Source: Bacteroidales bacterium (lineage in GTDB: Bacteria; Bacteroidota; Bacteroidia; Bacteroidales; F082). Taken from it: a DNA stretch of 64,000 bases. Made by a program: the position numbers and the translations under genes. Shown here one piece after another: positions 63,762 to 64,000 of this stretch (positions within the stretch are counted from its first letter, which is position 1; each line of letters starts with the position of its first letter). The notes beneath the pieces are model-generated. The model saw only the letters and a list, made by a program, of their open reading frames with translations. It was not told the origin of the DNA and did no database searches. Where the stretch lies: contig JAGCPJ010000066.1 of assembly GCA_017965765.1 (NCBI GenBank), positions 1-64,000 of the forward strand, given 5' to 3'.

Positions 63762-64000
63762 TTATTTGCTCGTTGGTTGTGGGGTTACCGGGGTGGTTTG
63801 TGACATCTGGCATTTTCCAGTAAATACTGCGCCCACCTCGATGAAGAGCTGCTTAGTGATCAGCTCCACCTCCACTTTGGAGGTAGCCTTCAACGAAGTC
63901 AGTTCTTCACATTTGAGAATGCCTTTGACATATCCAGAGACATCGGCTTGTTTGCAGGTCATATCACCTTCCACAACGCCGGTTTGTCCGACGACGATTT
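63762..64000 (-). CDS. Bactofilin (polymer-forming cytoskeletal protein), partial
   Basis: The gene continues beyond the window end. The visible 78 C-terminal residues contain the repeating bactofilin beta-helix pattern (VVEGDMTCKQADVSGYVKG, LKATSKVEVEL) and a short Pro/Thr tail. Bactofilins assemble into nucleotide-free filaments that guide cell-shape or envelope enzymes. The stop is 12 bases upstream of fabD on the - strand. Confidence 0.85.
   Translation of the reverse strand, partial: IVVGQTGVVEGDMTCKQADVSGYVKGILKCEELTSLKATSKVEVELITKQLFIEVGAVFTGKCQMSQTTPVTPQPTSK

Overview
The window looks like a chromosomal segment of a Bacteroidota (Bacteroidales) bacterium. The lineage evidence is internal: many promoters have the Bacteroidetes TAnnTTTG -7 element, usually TATCTTTG; two proteins end in type IX secretion (T9SS) sorting domains; and there is a GldH lipoprotein, an S46 dipeptidyl-peptidase, the order RicT-GldH-PBP1A, a PhoH-PurC pair, a GSCFA protein, and an RprX/RprY-like two-component system. 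Most of the sequence is moderately GC-rich. The exceptions are bases 361-5482 and parts of 44331-48115, which are visibly AT-richer.

Region 1 (1-6913) is the most unusual. The 3' end of a dnaK gene is followed by a compact anti-phage island: a CD-NTase with a two-TM SLATT effector (a minimal CBASS-like pair), then a DpnII/MboI-type GATC restriction-modification operon (Dam-type methylase, DpnII nuclease, an unrecognised 174-residue protein, and a beta-class methylase with a long C-terminal extension). After the island the 3' two-thirds of dnaK appears again (5483-6856). This copy has no start and carries what looks like the native terminator. The island is thus bracketed by a direct repeat of the dnaK 3' part.

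Region 2 (6944-18043), + strand: a metallo-beta-lactamase-fold lipoprotein, a T9SS-exported subtilisin, a large MscS-type channel, a small lipoprotein, and a three-gene RND efflux operon. Region 3 (18029-25548), mainly - strand: gltX, an alanine/glycine symporter, a Ser/Asn/Gly-rich exported protein, a 5'-nucleotidase-like lipoprotein, a 64-residue protein and lemA, with a zinc metallopeptidase on the + strand. Region 4 (25636-36145), mainly + strand housekeeping: ricT, gldH, PBP1A, obgE, PAP2, phoH, purC and an S46 peptidase, with a SAM hydrolase-type gene on the - strand.

Region 5 (36146-46199) is a tightly packed - strand operon of four exported proteins: a 622-residue protein with a duplicated domain, a 2253-residue T9SS repeat protein, a lipoprotein and a beta-barrel. 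Region 6 (46293-48115) holds a GreA-degenerate Nudix fusion and a toxin-antitoxin locus whose PIN toxin is broken. Region 7 (48116-64000) is core metabolism and envelope: GSCFA, trxB, tRNA-Pro, menA, a DEAD-box helicase, a serine hydrolase, a two-component system, pgi, U32 and PHP proteins, yceD-rpmF, an S41 protease, fabD and a bactofilin.

Short, simple intergenic repeats recur across the window (ACGGAAAACGG, AACGGCGAATT and CTAGAGGAACGAGAGG types). Several run into the 3' ends or low-complexity regions of genes and are translated. No stretch over 300 bases lacks a gene or pseudogene. No integrase, transposase, CRISPR array or rRNA was found.
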